From Symbiodinium microadriaticum (Eukaryota > Sar > Dinophyceae > Suessiales > Symbiodiniaceae): a DNA stretch of 64,000 nucleotides. Numbering within the stretch: the stretch's first letter is position 1; the number at the start of each line of letters is the position of its first letter. The notes beneath the pieces were generated by a model. It was not told the origin of the DNA, did not search any database, and was given only the letters and a program-made list of their open reading frames with translations. The stretch spans positions 191,534 through 255,533 of the forward strand of contig LSRX01000428.1 of NCBI GenBank assembly GCA_001939145.1. Direction: 5' to 3'. Shown here piece by piece: positions 1 to 12,741 of this stretch. The translations under genes were made by a program, and so were the position numbers.

Positions 1-1217
1 GGGTGCGGGCGGGCGGGTGGTCAACAGTGAGGTCCCACGCAGGGCTTCAAATTTGGATCATGTTAACAGCTTGTGGCTGGACTCGCCGTGAAACATGCTA
101 ATGAAATTGTCATATGCATAAAACACTGACGCCAGGAACAACAACCACACGACAACCAAGCAATGAACAACGAAAATGAAAGTGAGAAAGAACATGCACA
201 TGACAGGAACGATTGTCTACTACGGCACTACGGCTCAAATCACATCTCACACGTGGCAGCTGCGTGGCACACAGCGCCAACAAACAGAACGCTTCGCAGA
301 ATGTCTCCAGCTACGCTGACTGCTGGATCGGTGCAAAACGAGGTGTGCAAGGACACGTCGTTTCGTCCACGAGTTTGTTGGCACCAGCGTCTGCGAGCTA
401 GATTATGCGGTGGGCACTCTGTCAATGCGTGTGTGAGAGTGTTTGCACCTGATGCGCAAAAGCGGCACGGTGCCTCAGAGAAACGACCACGATGTCGGGC
501 AGTCCGCCTGCCTCTCTCCGGTCTCTTGATTCTTAAATCGTGGTCGTTGATCATTAATACGTGGCCGTTGATCATTAGTTCGTGGCCTCAGCACGCAGTG
601 CGGAGGCGCTCTGCACGAAGAGGCCCCGTGGGATAAATATGTCATTATTGAGTTCCAGGGGTTGCTAATTTGTATAGAACAAGCCAACATCATGCGAGTA
701 TGTTCGGAGTATAGGAAGGCAGGACGGTGGAGAATGTGTGTGATTCTGTGAACAAACGAAACGTAACATGTGTCATGTGTCTTTCGTTGTGCCGCGCAGG
801 CTGCGACGCGACTGTGGACTTTTCTTTTGCAGGCAAGCCGCTGTAAAATGCGTACATTACGCCAGTTCAGCACGGACAGGAGGCAATATTAATATTGCCA
901 GTATGTTTTTTGCCAATTCATGTTTGCTGCTTCATCTACCTGATTTTTTGCTGCCATTAACCTGATAAGATAAATCGTCACACGTGTTTCTGAAGTGCCG
1001 GTGTTGTCACGACTACCAAGCCTGCAATTATGACTTCGGCAAGGACATTTTCGTAATCATCCCTGGGGCCAATGCCTGCCCGTGGCAACCGAGCTGAGGT
1101 TTTGGATTTGCTCGTGTTCGTGCCCTTGTCGGACACGGGCGAACCTCAGAACATTGCCACTAGGCAAGCTATTGCAGCCGCATTGGCACCTGTTTGCGGC
1201 CGCTCTCAATTGCTGAG
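1..1217. other. unassigned sequence upstream of the channel exons
   Basis: I recognise no exon here. The ion channel downstream starts in the middle of a voltage-sensor segment, so its earlier exons should lie in this stretch or before the window, but none could be matched with confidence. A short tandem repeat at 539-587 is listed separately. Confidence 0.5.
539..587. repeat. 21-bp tandem repeat, about 2.3 copies
   Basis: The unit begins CGTGG and contains CGTTGATCATTA. Two nearly identical 21-bp units are followed by a partial third (CGTGGCC). TGATCA inside each unit is palindromic. No function can be assigned. Confidence 0.8.
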
Positions 1218-2817
1218 GTTGTAATGCGATTGGTGCGTGTGGTGAAATCATTGCGAGCAATTCGCATGGTCCGTACCCTTCGACTCTTTCGCGGCTTAAA
1301 TTTGTTAGTGAAGGCCTGTCAGTGCCTTGGGCAGAGATCAGGACGCAGAGCGCCGGTGATCTTGCGCCCAGCAGCAGGGAGTCCCATGCATGAACAACCC
1401 AGGTGCTTCCTGCCGTCCTTGGGATGGTCAATGGTGTTGCTGGTTGCTTGGGGTGTGATGGAAAGCTTGGTGTGGAACGTAATGCCAGAAGAGGCATGCT
1501 TTTCGCAGTTTCTGCAGGGATGTTTATGGAGCTGTGTTTCGAAGGTTGTTTTCATGTCGATGGGCACTCTCGTCATGGGCAACCTTCTGCGGGATTTCAT
1601 TACGGACAAAGATGCCAACATGGACGACCGGCTGTGGATTTATTCGCGTTATGGCACAGCTTATCATGCGATGTACACTTTATATGAAATTACCTTCGCA
1701 GGCACGAAACATGCCCAACAGAGAGGTTAGTTGAAAGCTTGAGCAGAATAGCAGTTGTTTGGCTGCTGGACAGGCAACTGGCCGACTAACGCGCGGCCTG
1801 TTCTGGAGAAGGTGAACCACTCGTTCGTGATTTTTTACGTCATCTACATCACCATCATCGTGTTCGCTGTGATACGTGTAATCAGCGCAACATTTTTGAA
1901 GGATACCTTAGATGCTGCGCAGAACGATGCGGAAAATTTGGTGGTGGAACGCCTGCGGAAAAAGGCCCAATATGTCAAGAAGTTGGAGGAGGTGTTCATG
2001 GCCATCGACCACTCAGGGGATGGCATGTGGCGACGGTTGCATTAAAGCTGGATGATGTGCAGTCCAATTGCAGATTCACACTTGAGAAAAAACGCACCAT
2101 CGTTCGCACACAATGTCCTGATGAGGATCTCGGAGGAGCGCCTTGCCAACATCTTGTCGAATCCCAAAGCGGTGGCTTATTTTCAGACGCTGGATGTCGC
2201 CGAGCCGCACGATGCGAGGATTCATAGTTGTTATGCAAGCTTTCAGACACCTGCCAAGCTGCCGCGGTTTTTGCATAGGTGGACGTGACAGAAAGTGCCG
2301 CACTTTTCCACTTGATCGATAACGGAGACGGTGAGGCCTCGGTGGGTTTTCTGCAGTGACAGTCGCACCAGCAACTCTAGCATCACTTCATTGGAGTTTG
2401 AACACGCAGTTCGCTCTCGCCTGCTCTGCGATGTTTGCCATCGTATTTGCACAAATGCTGCTGCCGAAAGATATGATATGTGCTCCGCGTGTTGAACCAC
2501 CGATTTTTTGCCAGGTCACATTGGATGAGTTCATCGAAGGCATCATGCGGTGCAAAGGCCCAGCGAGGGCAATTGACCAGGCGCCAGCGCTGTTAATTCG
2601 ACCACATGCTGCGACACATGCAAAACTTCTTGCGGCCGCCACGGATTGTCGGGAAGACGCACCCACTCACAGGTTGCAGTTGTGACGTGTGCCCTGTTGA
2701 TTTCAGGTGGCGATGCGCGCAATGATTCAGCAGATGGATCAAAAACTGTCCAAGCTCACGAAGAGGTTGGTAGAATCAGGCTTGGCAGGATTGCTTGAGT
2801 GCCCGATTGTTGAGTGA
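1218..2817 (+). CDS. voltage-gated cation channel with C-terminal EF hands (3' exons of a longer gene)
   Basis: This encodes the S4-to-C-terminus part of a voltage-gated ion channel (Na/Ca channel superfamily), expected in the plasma or flagellar membrane. Eight exons join in phase: 1218-1321, 1403-1442, 1545-1701, 1774-2026, 2126-2195, 2279-2335, 2515-2580 and 2707-2817. Exon 1 carries the S4 arginine/lysine ladder (RVVKSLRAIRMVRTLR); the next two give the S5 stretch (FLPSLGWSMVLL, MGTLVMGNLL) and the pore motif YEITFAG, completed as NWP in exon 4. Exon 4 holds S6 and the first half of an EF hand (DHSGDGM), finished by ISEER in exon 5. The second EF hand is DNGDGEVTLDEF, split between exons 5/6 of the motif. 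A short basic coiled coil follows and the frame stops at 2815-2817. Introns are 72-179 nt; donors are GT (1322, 1443, 2027, 2196) or GC (1702, 2336, 2581). The 5' part is not identified, and the last exon could be cut earlier by another intron. Confidence 0.85.
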
Positions 2818-5530
2818 ACAAATATGAGCGACATTTACTGGGTGTGCTGCCTTGCAATCCAACCGTTTGAACCGGCAGTGCGATGAAACATCCAACGGGC
2901 TTTAATCAACATGGGTTCGATATATGACCTGGCATGATTGCTGCACAGGTGCAATTCTGCCGAAGTTGAACACCGCACCGTCGGCTGACAGCCCTGGCAT
3001 ATGGTAAGATGGTATCGAGTATGATGAATAGCCACTTCAATTGCAATATTGGCTCCGAACTGAAGCATGCAATCGCAAATTGCGAGTTGAGCACATTTTT
3101 TTCTGCGAACGGCCTGAAGTCTGCGCGTGCAAAGACAACCGTGAGAGGCCCTTCACTTCCAAAAGAAGTGTGCGGGTCTTGAAGGGCAGTCCTTTTAAAT
3201 AGTTTGCCACCATTGGCGAATATTGGCGGTCCGGGAACGAAACAAGTGAAACTAGGCTTGTTGCTAGGCACATTCGTGTTGAGTCCAAGCCGACAAGAAC
3301 GGAAGCGCTGAGAGATGCTACGAGTATTTTTCAATGTGTGCGGCTGGATTCCGCCCGAGGTGCCGAGTGATGTCCCCGCTGGATGGGCAAAGGTTTAACT
3401 TGTCGATGCCATGCCTCGGAAGGGTAACCGAACGTGACATAATACGGGGTTTCGCTGGACTTGGGGGGAAGAGCGGAGGTATACCACGGTGACCCAAGGT
3501 GCATCAAAGCACCCGACATGCTACGTAAAGCATGTCCAGTTCCCGTTTCACATCGTTGCGACACCAGTGGAAGTGGCGGTACGTGTTACATGTTGCGAGC
3601 ATAGGCTTAGCTTTATGGTTGCACACACTTGCGTCGCAGCTCGTTTTCAATTTTTGCAGTCGGCCACAAAGCTGCGCTTAAATGCATGGGGTGGAGGGAT
3701 GGGGTGGATGTAGTATCCCTCTAAGAACGTGCTGGGCCGCCACGGCCCAGCAATCATTCAGCCGGTCAGCGACTGCAAAGCTGCAACGGGCTTCTGCGAA
3801 GCAGAGGACGATTCGCCAAGCAAGCGGCATCGAGCTGCAACAGCACTAACAAAAAGGAATGATGCAAGCACCACCTGTCGCCCACATCTTTGCACCAGTG
3901 TTCTTAACTTGGTCTAAAACGGGTTGATTCGCAAAGTTTGTTCTGTTGCCTACTTGCAAAAGCTGACGGGCAGCCGCGCCCTCCGGCCAGAGGTCTCCTG
4001 GCATCCCATACCCCCGGCAAGCAAGCCACGGTTCACAGCTTCCTTGCCAAGCCCGTAGTTAAAGGGTGGGGAATCGGCCCCGGAAGCTCCGAAGAAAGGG
4101 AGGGGGAGAGAGACGGGTCCCAGCCCAACCCAGATGCTGCCTTTCCGCCCTACCAACCTACGTTGACAGGTCCTCTTCCCTCAAAGCCCCAAGAGTTCCG
4201 GGCAACAGCACTCCTGTGGTGGATTTTCTGCAAGCGACACCCCTTGAAGAAAGATTGGTCCTCCCCCACTGCATGTTCGGAACTCGGCGAGCCCAGGCAA
4301 ACATGAAAGCAACATCAAAGCCCCACAGATGGTTTCCTGAGCCATGGCAGTGTTGCCGCCGGAGGCAGAAGCAGGCCCGAAGGGCATGAACACTTCTGTG
4401 AATAGGAGCGTGAAAATGCTTCAGCAGTGTTTGTGACCATTGCCTTCAGGCGCTGGAGCGGGGTGAGAGCACGGAGTAGGACTTCGTTGACAAACATGCG
4501 ACGGCACAGGCTGGATCACACCGCGGGCAGAGAGGTGGCAGTGACCTGAGCCGCGCCAGACTTTGGCTTCATGCAACTTCGGCACCACATGGCTCGGTAA
4601 GGTTGGAATACCGGCGCCATCTCGCAGCTGCTTCGGCCTTGAACTGCACATCGATGCAGCTGCATTTGTTGTCTCAAGCGCGAAGCCACCCCATTCTCAG
4701 AGCCAGAAGATGTTTTGCAACGACTCCCCCTGACTTGAAGCCTGCTGCAACCCAGGGCGCTGGCAGCAGGCAGAGCTGGGGAGAGTTCGGAAGGCAGCAA
4801 TCGAGGCGGTTGTTCGCATAGGCTCATATAGTGACTTTGCCTTCGGCCGGCCAGTGATCCCCTTTCACACGGCAGGTCATCACACATGCAGTAACCTGAA
4901 CCAGAAAGCAAGAGCCTCGACGTGCAGGAAGACATCGCAAACTTTGCCTCCGGAGGCCTCGTAGAGCTGGGGATTGCTCGCAATAGGTAAAGGTGCTTCC
5001 AGGCATCTGTTGAGTGCTGACCTGTTCCCCTGACTGGCCTTAGTGGTCAGCCACGAACGTGTTCCAATGCGGCGTGTTGGCTTGGTGCTTCCTGTGGGTC
5101 ATCCGGTATAAGGATATGTTGACTTGTGAGTGGGCATCGTGACCAGAACAGGTGAAGTTATATGTGCATCATAGATTGGATGACAATGTGTGTGTGTGTG
5201 TGTAGCAGTTCCTGGCTTTTCAGCGGTGTCATTCCCGTCCTCTCCACACGCATGTCCCCACACGTCGTGTCCGTGCAAGAGGTGGGTGGGCAGAATCAAC
5301 TGCCGCCAGCGCGGGCAGCGCACGCACGTGCGGAGGCGTCGCAAAGGCCGGGACTGCTTTGGAACGGGGGTCCACCTGCAGTCTTGGCGCAGCATGTCCG
5401 TGTCTCGAGGACTGCAGTGCAAGCAGCTTGGCAATTGCCGGGAGCGATAAATTGACAGGTCTAATCAGTGTCATGCAGACCGGGTGATGCAAGGGAGCCG
5501 GACACGATGCGGCCAAGAACCTCGTTCAAA
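2818..5530. other. no gene recognised
   Basis: Open frames here are short and occur on both strands without family motifs. A (TG)n microsatellite lies at 5187-5203. The start of this stretch is probably the 3' untranslated part of the channel gene. Confidence 0.5.
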
Positions 5531-6900
5531 GAAGCTGGGGTTGAAGCGCAGCATGACCAGATACCGGCGCCCCCACGTCTTGCATGTGGAGCTCGACGAG
5601 CTGGTCTTGAATGCCGCAGACCTTGGCCTGGAGCTTGCCTGGTGCGTCAGGGTGGGAGTGCGGGGTTGTGCAAGTAGTGCTGTGATGGGACGAAAAGGCT
5701 TGTGGCCTTTCCTGCGCAATCGACCGTCAGTTGTGCTCTGCATGTTGAAGCGATTCTTTCTGACCTCGCTTCTTGTGTGCCTTGCACATGGACAGGCGCA
5801 GAATCGAAACTAAGCAGGAAGACACTCCTCCCCAGGTACGAGACTGCAAAGTATTTCGTCTCTTTGCATCCAAGCTCTGCGCAAGCCTCGGCGATGTATA
5901 CCTGTGTTTTTTCGAAGATTTTCCTATACACCTTCGCTCCAGACTCCTGAATCGGCCTCCCGCGACATGTCACTGCGCCCACTTTGTTTTCAAGATTGCC
6001 AAGAAGTCCCGCGATCCGATAAAAGCTACTTGTAACTGCTTGATTCTAAGGTGCGCCTTCCCACTGTGCAATGGCCGAGGGAAGCGTACTGACCTCGTTC
6101 GAAGCTGCGTGCGGGCTTCCGAGAGCTTAGGAGCTGGATTTGTTGGTAAGGGCATGCGAGGGCTGCTTCAACAGAATTCTCAGTTGATTCTCCGCGGGCG
6201 CTCGTTCTTACGAGGGGCGTGACGGTTTGAGCCTTGTCGCCTCCACAGATGGACCTGCTGCGTCATATCTGTCTGTGGCGAAGCATGCAATGTGATGGTT
6301 GCAATGTTGTACGCATTCAATTGGCGCTGCTAAAAAGCAAGCAGGCCGAGCAGTTTGCACGAGCACTGCTTTGCTAGGTCAAAATACCACATGTTTCGGA
6401 CAAGGACAAAAATGTGCATCCTCCTGGTTATTGTGTAGTATGTAGAAGTATGGAGACCAAGTAAACGTGTAAGCAGCTACACAGGAGATATATGATCTGA
6501 ATTCCCTTGCCGAGGGCCAGACCTCAAGCAATTTAATGCTGCATCTAAAACAAATTGACTGCAAAGCACTCCTCGACACTTACCCACTCAAGGGCTCCTT
6601 TCTTCCCACGTACCCGAGGCCACTCCCGAAGCCGCATGCGAATTACATGGCCTCTCTGGCACAGCCAGCTCGGGCTTCCACGCCAGGGCCACAGAGGGAC
6701 GAGATGAGCCACAGAGCAGCTCCAGTCAGACCCCGGAGTTGCTGAAAATCACGCCCTTGTGCTTTTTGCTCACAGGTCCGGCGTCTACGACAAGCAAGAG
6801 CTGGTGCAGATTCAAGAGAAGCTGGAGATGCACGTCGAAGCTCGGCCGCATGTCTACGAGCCAGCATTGGCACACCGGCGACTGCCTGGAAGGATGCCTT
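5531..6900 (+). CDS. possible exons of an unrecognised gene
   Basis: Two stretches look coding but match no family I know. At 5531-5640, after an AG (TTCAAAG), a frame contains RYRRPHVLHVELDELVL and NAADLGLELA. At about 6778-6880, after the acceptor GCTCACAG, a frame contains SGVYDKQELVQIQEKLE followed by MHVEARPHVYEPAL, which would be helical and charged. Both are on the + strand like every other gene here. Whether they belong to one gene, and where it starts and ends, cannot be seen. They could also be chance open frames. Confidence 0.2.
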
Positions 6901-9450
6901 GGATTCGCACTTTGTGCTGTTCTTATGGCATCTCGGCCAGCACAGAAAGCAAAGCAACGCATGTAGGGAAGACGGCGCCGTCGAGAAAGGACGATGTCTT
7001 CGATTCTGCTTCTTGGGGCTGCTGCCCTCCCACCCACACTTGTAAGAGCTGCAAGAGCGAACGATGGTTTAGAAGGCCTGCACAAAGAGGGTTGTCATTG
7101 TATTGCTTGCTGTCAGGTGCCAGCGAAGCTCCTTACTCGGGGACTCGACAGCTTGACCCTCAAAGCGCTGCTGATGTGCTTATGCCATGTGGCCATGACA
7201 TGTAGTTGGGGTCAAGGCTTAGAATACAAGTCGAGGTTTCACCTTGACACTGCTCAGGGCTTATATGGGCTTATATTGGCCCAAACCAACCAACCTTACT
7301 TGGTTGAATGCATCTGGATAGCAGCGGCGTCTCTTCGGAAAACCAGCCTTGTTTTGAAGTGCGTCGTGCCTCCGTTTGGCTTCAGTCTCTTGCGATGATT
7401 TCACTGTGTGTCTGATGTTTGGAGTCCGAGCGTGAGGGCGTAAGGAGTTGTTTTGTGACTCTGTGCGCAGTCAGAAACCAGTATCGTGCCATTAAATGTA
7501 AAGGCAAGTGATGTAGACACGCCAAGCTCTGCATGCTCTTCTGTGAAGCTACTGGCTCTGATGAACTATTCTGGGCTATGTTTCAAGCTACCTATTCTAC
7601 TGCAAGCGATCTGAATGGGTGAAAGAAGCGACGAAAGCTTTCCATCCCCGGATCGAAGCCCTCTCCTGAAGCCGAGGAAGCTGAAGCTGACTGCAGGACA
7701 CCTGCGGCAAAGGGCCCCCGTGTAATCATAGTGTCATTTTACTCGCCACCAATGTCTTCACTTAGAATTCTAAGAAACCCACAAGGTTTCACGACTCACG
7801 GTGTTGGTTTGCAGTGCTTGTAATTGCGACAGCACTTCCCTCAGGTCCTGTTGGGCTACCGGCCCATTCCTTTGCGGGATGAGACACTGTACTGTCGCTG
7901 CCTGGCTACTCCTGAGATGCCAGGGCTCGTGCATTGTCGGGGAAGTCATTGCGACGGCTCGCGATGAATATTTCAGGTTTGGGTCTTCGGCAGGTAGTGG
8001 AGAGGGCCTCACGAGCTTCACGAAAGATACGAAAGAGTCGTTTGTCTTCAGTGCCTGTCAACCCTCCCATGTTTAGCTTATGTAGGCCGTATATGTTCTT
8101 GCATTCGGAGTGAGCGGTCGCTGAAGCAACAACATGCCGGCGGCTACGTGTCATCAGAAGCTTTTGGGCCAAAAGGGGTCCCGGCTGAACCTTGGCAACT
8201 TTCCAGGCTGGGCAGCCTGGGACATCTCGGACTTGGAGGTCCGCCCCTGCAGCTCCAGCCGTTCTGCTCGGCTTTTGCTCTGAGTGGAAGCCGTTTTCGG
8301 TGTTTCTCTTCCCCAAAACGGCTTCTGGTCATGGCATCATGCTACTGGTAGTTTATGGCTTAAGAACATGCTTTTGCTTGTGGACATGCAAATTCCTCAG
8401 TAGTTACAGCGCTTTCGCTCCGTCTGACTGCAATCTTCTTCTCGTTCTTGTTTTGCTGCTTCTCAGACGTAACTTCTGCAGAAGGCGAAATGCTGGGTAA
8501 TTGCGACACCTTCTGCACGCTCCCGTTGTTCGGGTCCGAATTCCTCGCTAGTTACCACGGTTTGGTTGTCTCTGCGTACACCTTGCTCCTTCGTCGGATA
8601 TTTTCGCCACTGGAATCCAAACAGCACGTTTTTTTTGTGTTTTTTCTTAATGGGGGTCTGCAGGCTCGAAAATGATTGTATTTTGCCGTGTTTCGCAGGC
8701 TTCGTTTTTTCGGACACGCGCAATGGCTGGTATTTACGAGACTTTCCGCGACTGACCGTTTCGTGCGTAGCAAGACCTTCTGGGTGAAGACAGCAAAGTC
8801 ACTGGTATTTGCTTGCCTCACTTTCGGCATCTTGGCTGACGATTGACTGGATTTCTGGAATGATGCTCGACGCGACTTGGCCTTTTGCTGTGGCGGAAGG
8901 GCAGGTTCTGGGGCATGTTGGTATGAGAAAGCATGTTTAACCCGTCGCGCAGTTTTCTGCGGTTCATGCGGCCGTGGCCGCTGTTTCCCGCTTCTGGGGC
9001 CTCGGGAGGTTTGATTGGGCTTCTGATTCAGGTGTTGCGGGAGTTATCGGGTGATTCGGCTATGCTGATCTGTCCTGAGCCTCCGATCCCTGTTGGGCTT
9101 GCGAGCGGTTTGGATTTGGCTTTGGATCCTTAATGGGGCCGAGTTCACACTCCCTCTTTGCTCACCGGCTGTCTACGTGGCTACAGGATGCTACAGGTTA
9201 CATATGATCAGGGAAAAAGCTGACATGGATGTCATTGCTCTCCTGCGCAAAGTTTTGTCGAAACACGCTTGCACAGAAAGCCCACGCTTTTTCAGAATCG
9301 CCAACCCTTTCGGGGCGGCGACAGCAGGGCTTCCTAGTTTGTTGACGTGATGTCTGTTTATGATGGTCGAAATCAATCGTAGTAGGTACTGTAGCATTTA
9401 CACGACTGTTTTTACTACTTACTACTTGTTGTGACCGGTTTATTGCTACA

Positions 9451-9511
9451 TGTAGTAATAGTAATAGTAATAGTAATAGTAATAGTAATAGTAATAGTAA
9501 TAGTAATAGAT
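9451..9511. repeat. (AGTAAT)n hexanucleotide microsatellite
   Basis: About nine to ten near-perfect copies of the AATAGT/AGTAAT unit. The minus strand reads as a long leucine run through it, which is a by-product of the repeat and not a gene. Confidence 0.95.
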
Positions 9512-11949
9512 AGTGGACATGAGTGGTAGTGTGCCACACGTGCTCGGAGATTCGCCCAGCTGTGCTCCGAGCAAGGCAGCACAAGAGCTGGCGCAGCTCA
9601 GCATCCGCCTCACCGTCACTGCACCGTCGGTGCCCGAGCCGAAGCATGCCGAAGCCGAGACTCAAGCATGTCCACTAGAATTTGAATAGACATTGCCTGC
9701 TTTCCCTGACAGACGCTCATTGAACTTGAAAGGGGCAATTCTGCTTCACGGCGACGAATGGTCCAAAAGCTAATGCTTCCATGGACCTGCCATTGCATGT
9801 ACGTACTGGATGGTGTAGCCCATCAGTCGAAGGAGGATCGGTCTGAGTGCTAATCGCGATGACGGAGGCCTGGGCAGATCCGGCTGGCACATCTCTCTGA
9901 CGTCCACGAGACAGGGCCCGCAGCCTTGCATATGATGAGGGCAGTAGCCGTAGCCAGCAGGCAAGGATTGAGCTTCAGCCTGCCCCGCAAGTGGCTATGC
10001 AATCGCGTTGAAAACAGGACAAGGGGGGTATTGCATCATGCTTTTCTGTCAGGTTCACTTTGAATTGGAGCCGGAGTCTCAATCTCCGGTGGAGATTCGT
10101 GCAGTTCATTGCAGTGCCATGCCGTGCCTGCCTGCATCTGCATACTCGAATTTTGCGAGGAGGCCGTCATTCCTTCTCCTCCTTGAAAGTTTGTTCTCTT
10201 CGCCAAGGCGAACCTTTAGGCTCCCCTGCCACGGCCTACGCAGTGCAAGCCTCAATCTATCTCAGCTTCGTAGGGTGGAGTATGTAGTGACCGAAATCCA
10301 TCGGCCGCACCGGAAGCAAAGCGTTCAGGCAATACGCTGCGTAGCGAAGAGAAGCCAAGAGTCACCTTGCGAGGTGTCCATACATGCGCCAGGGACCGCG
10401 GTTGCCGGATGCTGAGGGCTGGGCTTGGTTTGTCCCAGGAATCCCCGCAAGACTCCTTGAAAGCGAACGCTAGTCAGCTAGTGCCGAGATCTTAGACTCC
10501 CGGTGGAACTTACATTGCAGGATGCACCACAGCTAGCAGGAAACTCCTGTGGATTAGGGGAGTGCCGCTTTGCAGCTCAGCCTATGAGAGTTCAAGTCTC
10601 TTGCTTGTGGCTATGAAGTTGATGGCACGTCAAGTGTACAAAGTCTGAACGCCAGGCTGCAACAGAGTAACAGTGGCCGACCCAACTCGGGCGACTGAGC
10701 ACCCCTGCTCGGAAGCTGTAGTTTACTGTTCCAAGATGTTCAAAGCCACCTTCATATACCGGAGTCCTAGGTCTACAGACATACACATACACAGCCCGTT
10801 TTTGTTCAGGTGTTGTTTCGACCTTTTGCACTGCCCTCTTGCAACGCCGACCGTTGGAGTGTCCATGGATGACCTGAATGATGCCTTACAGGGTCCGTCC
10901 TAGCGGTGATGGTCTTAGCAGGGGTGTTCTTTTCGGGGGTGCCGTACGGGCCAGGGCTCCCTCGAAAACTCAGCACCACTACCTGTAGCAAGCAAGCAAT
11001 AGAGAGACATCCGGTGGAAAGACAGGGGCCAATCCGTTACTCAGACGCGCGCCGCAGGGGTTGGCCTCCGGCCCGGAGTTCCCCCAAAAACCCTAAACCC
11101 CCAGCAAGCAAGCAAGAGAGAGAGAGAGAGATGCACACAAAACATGGGGGGGCCTCGGCGCCCGGGGATTGAACAAATCCCCTACGCCCGACGGAAGAAG
11201 ATGCGCGCATACAGAGGTGCCTCCGGTTTGCTTATTTCTCTGTTTGTCTTAGACGCATCTAGCAGTTTCCGGCGATGGTGGTATGAAGCCCCTGCAGTGT
11301 CCGCTCCCGATCATCTACGAACGACTCTTGACAAGCATTGTCTTCCTAGAGAAAGCCAACGTAACACGTCGCATTGAGGCTTGTTCAGAACCTCAGATCC
11401 GTAACCACCGAAGGCCCTGTCACGACAGACCACCTCGAGCCATGAAGTACCACTTGGTGGATTGTCGCAGGGGGCCTACAGAGGAATGTGACTTGCATAG
11501 AGTTTCCTGAATCTGAATCTGGCAGGAAGGCGGTTTGATCAGATGTTGCTTTCATCCGAACTAGTGCCCTCTAGCATCCTCTAGCCACTGTGCGTCTTTT
11601 CAACACCATGTCTTGTCGAGCAACTCCATCTTCAGCTGAGGCCGGGCAAAACTTATGTCGTGGACATCACGGGGATGAATCAGGCCTGAAATCCTGCTGC
11701 AGCATGCCCACAGCCTCAGACGATACTGACATGGATGCGCCAGCAGTCAAGCAGGCCGGTTGGGGCGAAGGCCTCAAGCTGGAGGCCTCAACGCGGCCAG
11801 CTTGCTTGGCCCTCGTACCACGATGAGGGCTGCCGCAAATTGTAATCGCATGTCTGTGTGTTTGCCCGTTTGTTGATTGATGCGGGCAAAGAAAAATCCG
11901 TCGATCTTTTGTGGAGTTTGTTGATTGATCGTGTGGTAGCCGCAGGTAT

Positions 11950-11950
<1 letters not shown>

Positions 11951-11982
<32 letters not shown>

Positions 11983-12023
11983 GGCAAGTATCGGACGTGT
12001 GCGTGTGCGTGGGGGGGGGGGGG
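11951..12023. repeat. (GT)n tract followed by a G-run
   Basis: A GT/GC alternating tract (11951-11985) is followed at 12010-12023 by a run of about 13 G. The G-run could fold as G-rich DNA, but nothing shows a function. Confidence 0.9.
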
Positions 12024-12741
12024 TGTTTGTGGCTTGGTGGGTGGGTCAATGGGCAAATCCGACTGGCCTCAATAGGCAGCTCATCCAACCCCACCTTATC
12101 CTCTGCACATAAAGACATGGGAGGAAACTTAGCCGCCACGTCACCGTTGAATAAATGTAAGCATGAAAGAAATTGAGACAATCGCACAAGTACCCACCTG
12201 CCAGCGGAACGAGATCCGAACCTCTCCGTCATGACGCACGTTCAAACCCCGGGCGTGGGATGTTGATGAAAAGTCTTTTGTTAGCGGAGCCCTTCTCCTT
12301 CGCCTTGCGATCTCATGAAATACAGCATGCAGATGCTTCAGCGGTAAGATTTGTTCAGTTCATCCACCACCTTCGCGCGGTTAGACCGTGCGGAGACTTG
12401 GGTGATCACGCAAGTTCTCTTGATGGGGCCAGCAAGACCTGACCCTTGCGTTGTCTCGATGGGGTTCGTTCGTTCAGGATCAACTTTGTCCGCAGTTCTT
12501 GGTGTTTCTCGGCATGCTTCGCATATGAGAACAAGCAGTGTATGTTGCTGCGAGGCTCGGACCAGACACACTGCAGCCAGGCGGATGAGACCATCCGGTT
12601 CTCGGTGACATGTCAGCTGAGCAGGGCAGGCATGGCTCGTGGAAATGAAAAAGGAGGTCCTTTCTAGATTTAGCTGTCTGACTTTCTTAGTTGCAGCCGT
12701 TTATCTACGCGATCGCCCGGGCATTGTCAGGTAGTTGCACT

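Larger units (their letters stand above)
6901..12741. other. long stretch without a recognised gene
   Basis: No family motif was found on either strand. A frame following TTTTCTGTCAG at about 10051-10104 (VHFELEPESQSPVEIRA) is a weak exon candidate. Microsatellites at 9451-9511 and 11951-12023 are listed separately. Around 11085-11130 there is a CCCTAAA-like dimer and a (GA)n run. Confidence 0.45.

Noticed and set aside
9949-9966. Second spliced-leader-like word CCGTAGCCAGCAGGCAAG
   Set aside because: Only the first nine bases match the leader; the TTTTGGCT core is missing and no gene follows.
10570-10612. T-arm-like hairpin GAGAG-TTCAAGT-CTCTT
   Set aside because: The arm pairs, but no acceptor stem, anticodon arm or box A could be found upstream at tRNA spacing.
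11085-11100. Telomere-like CCCTAAA dimers (also near 26547 and, as TTTAGGG-like words, 43990-44030)
   Set aside because: One to two degenerate copies each, expected by chance in 64 kb; not an interstitial telomere array.
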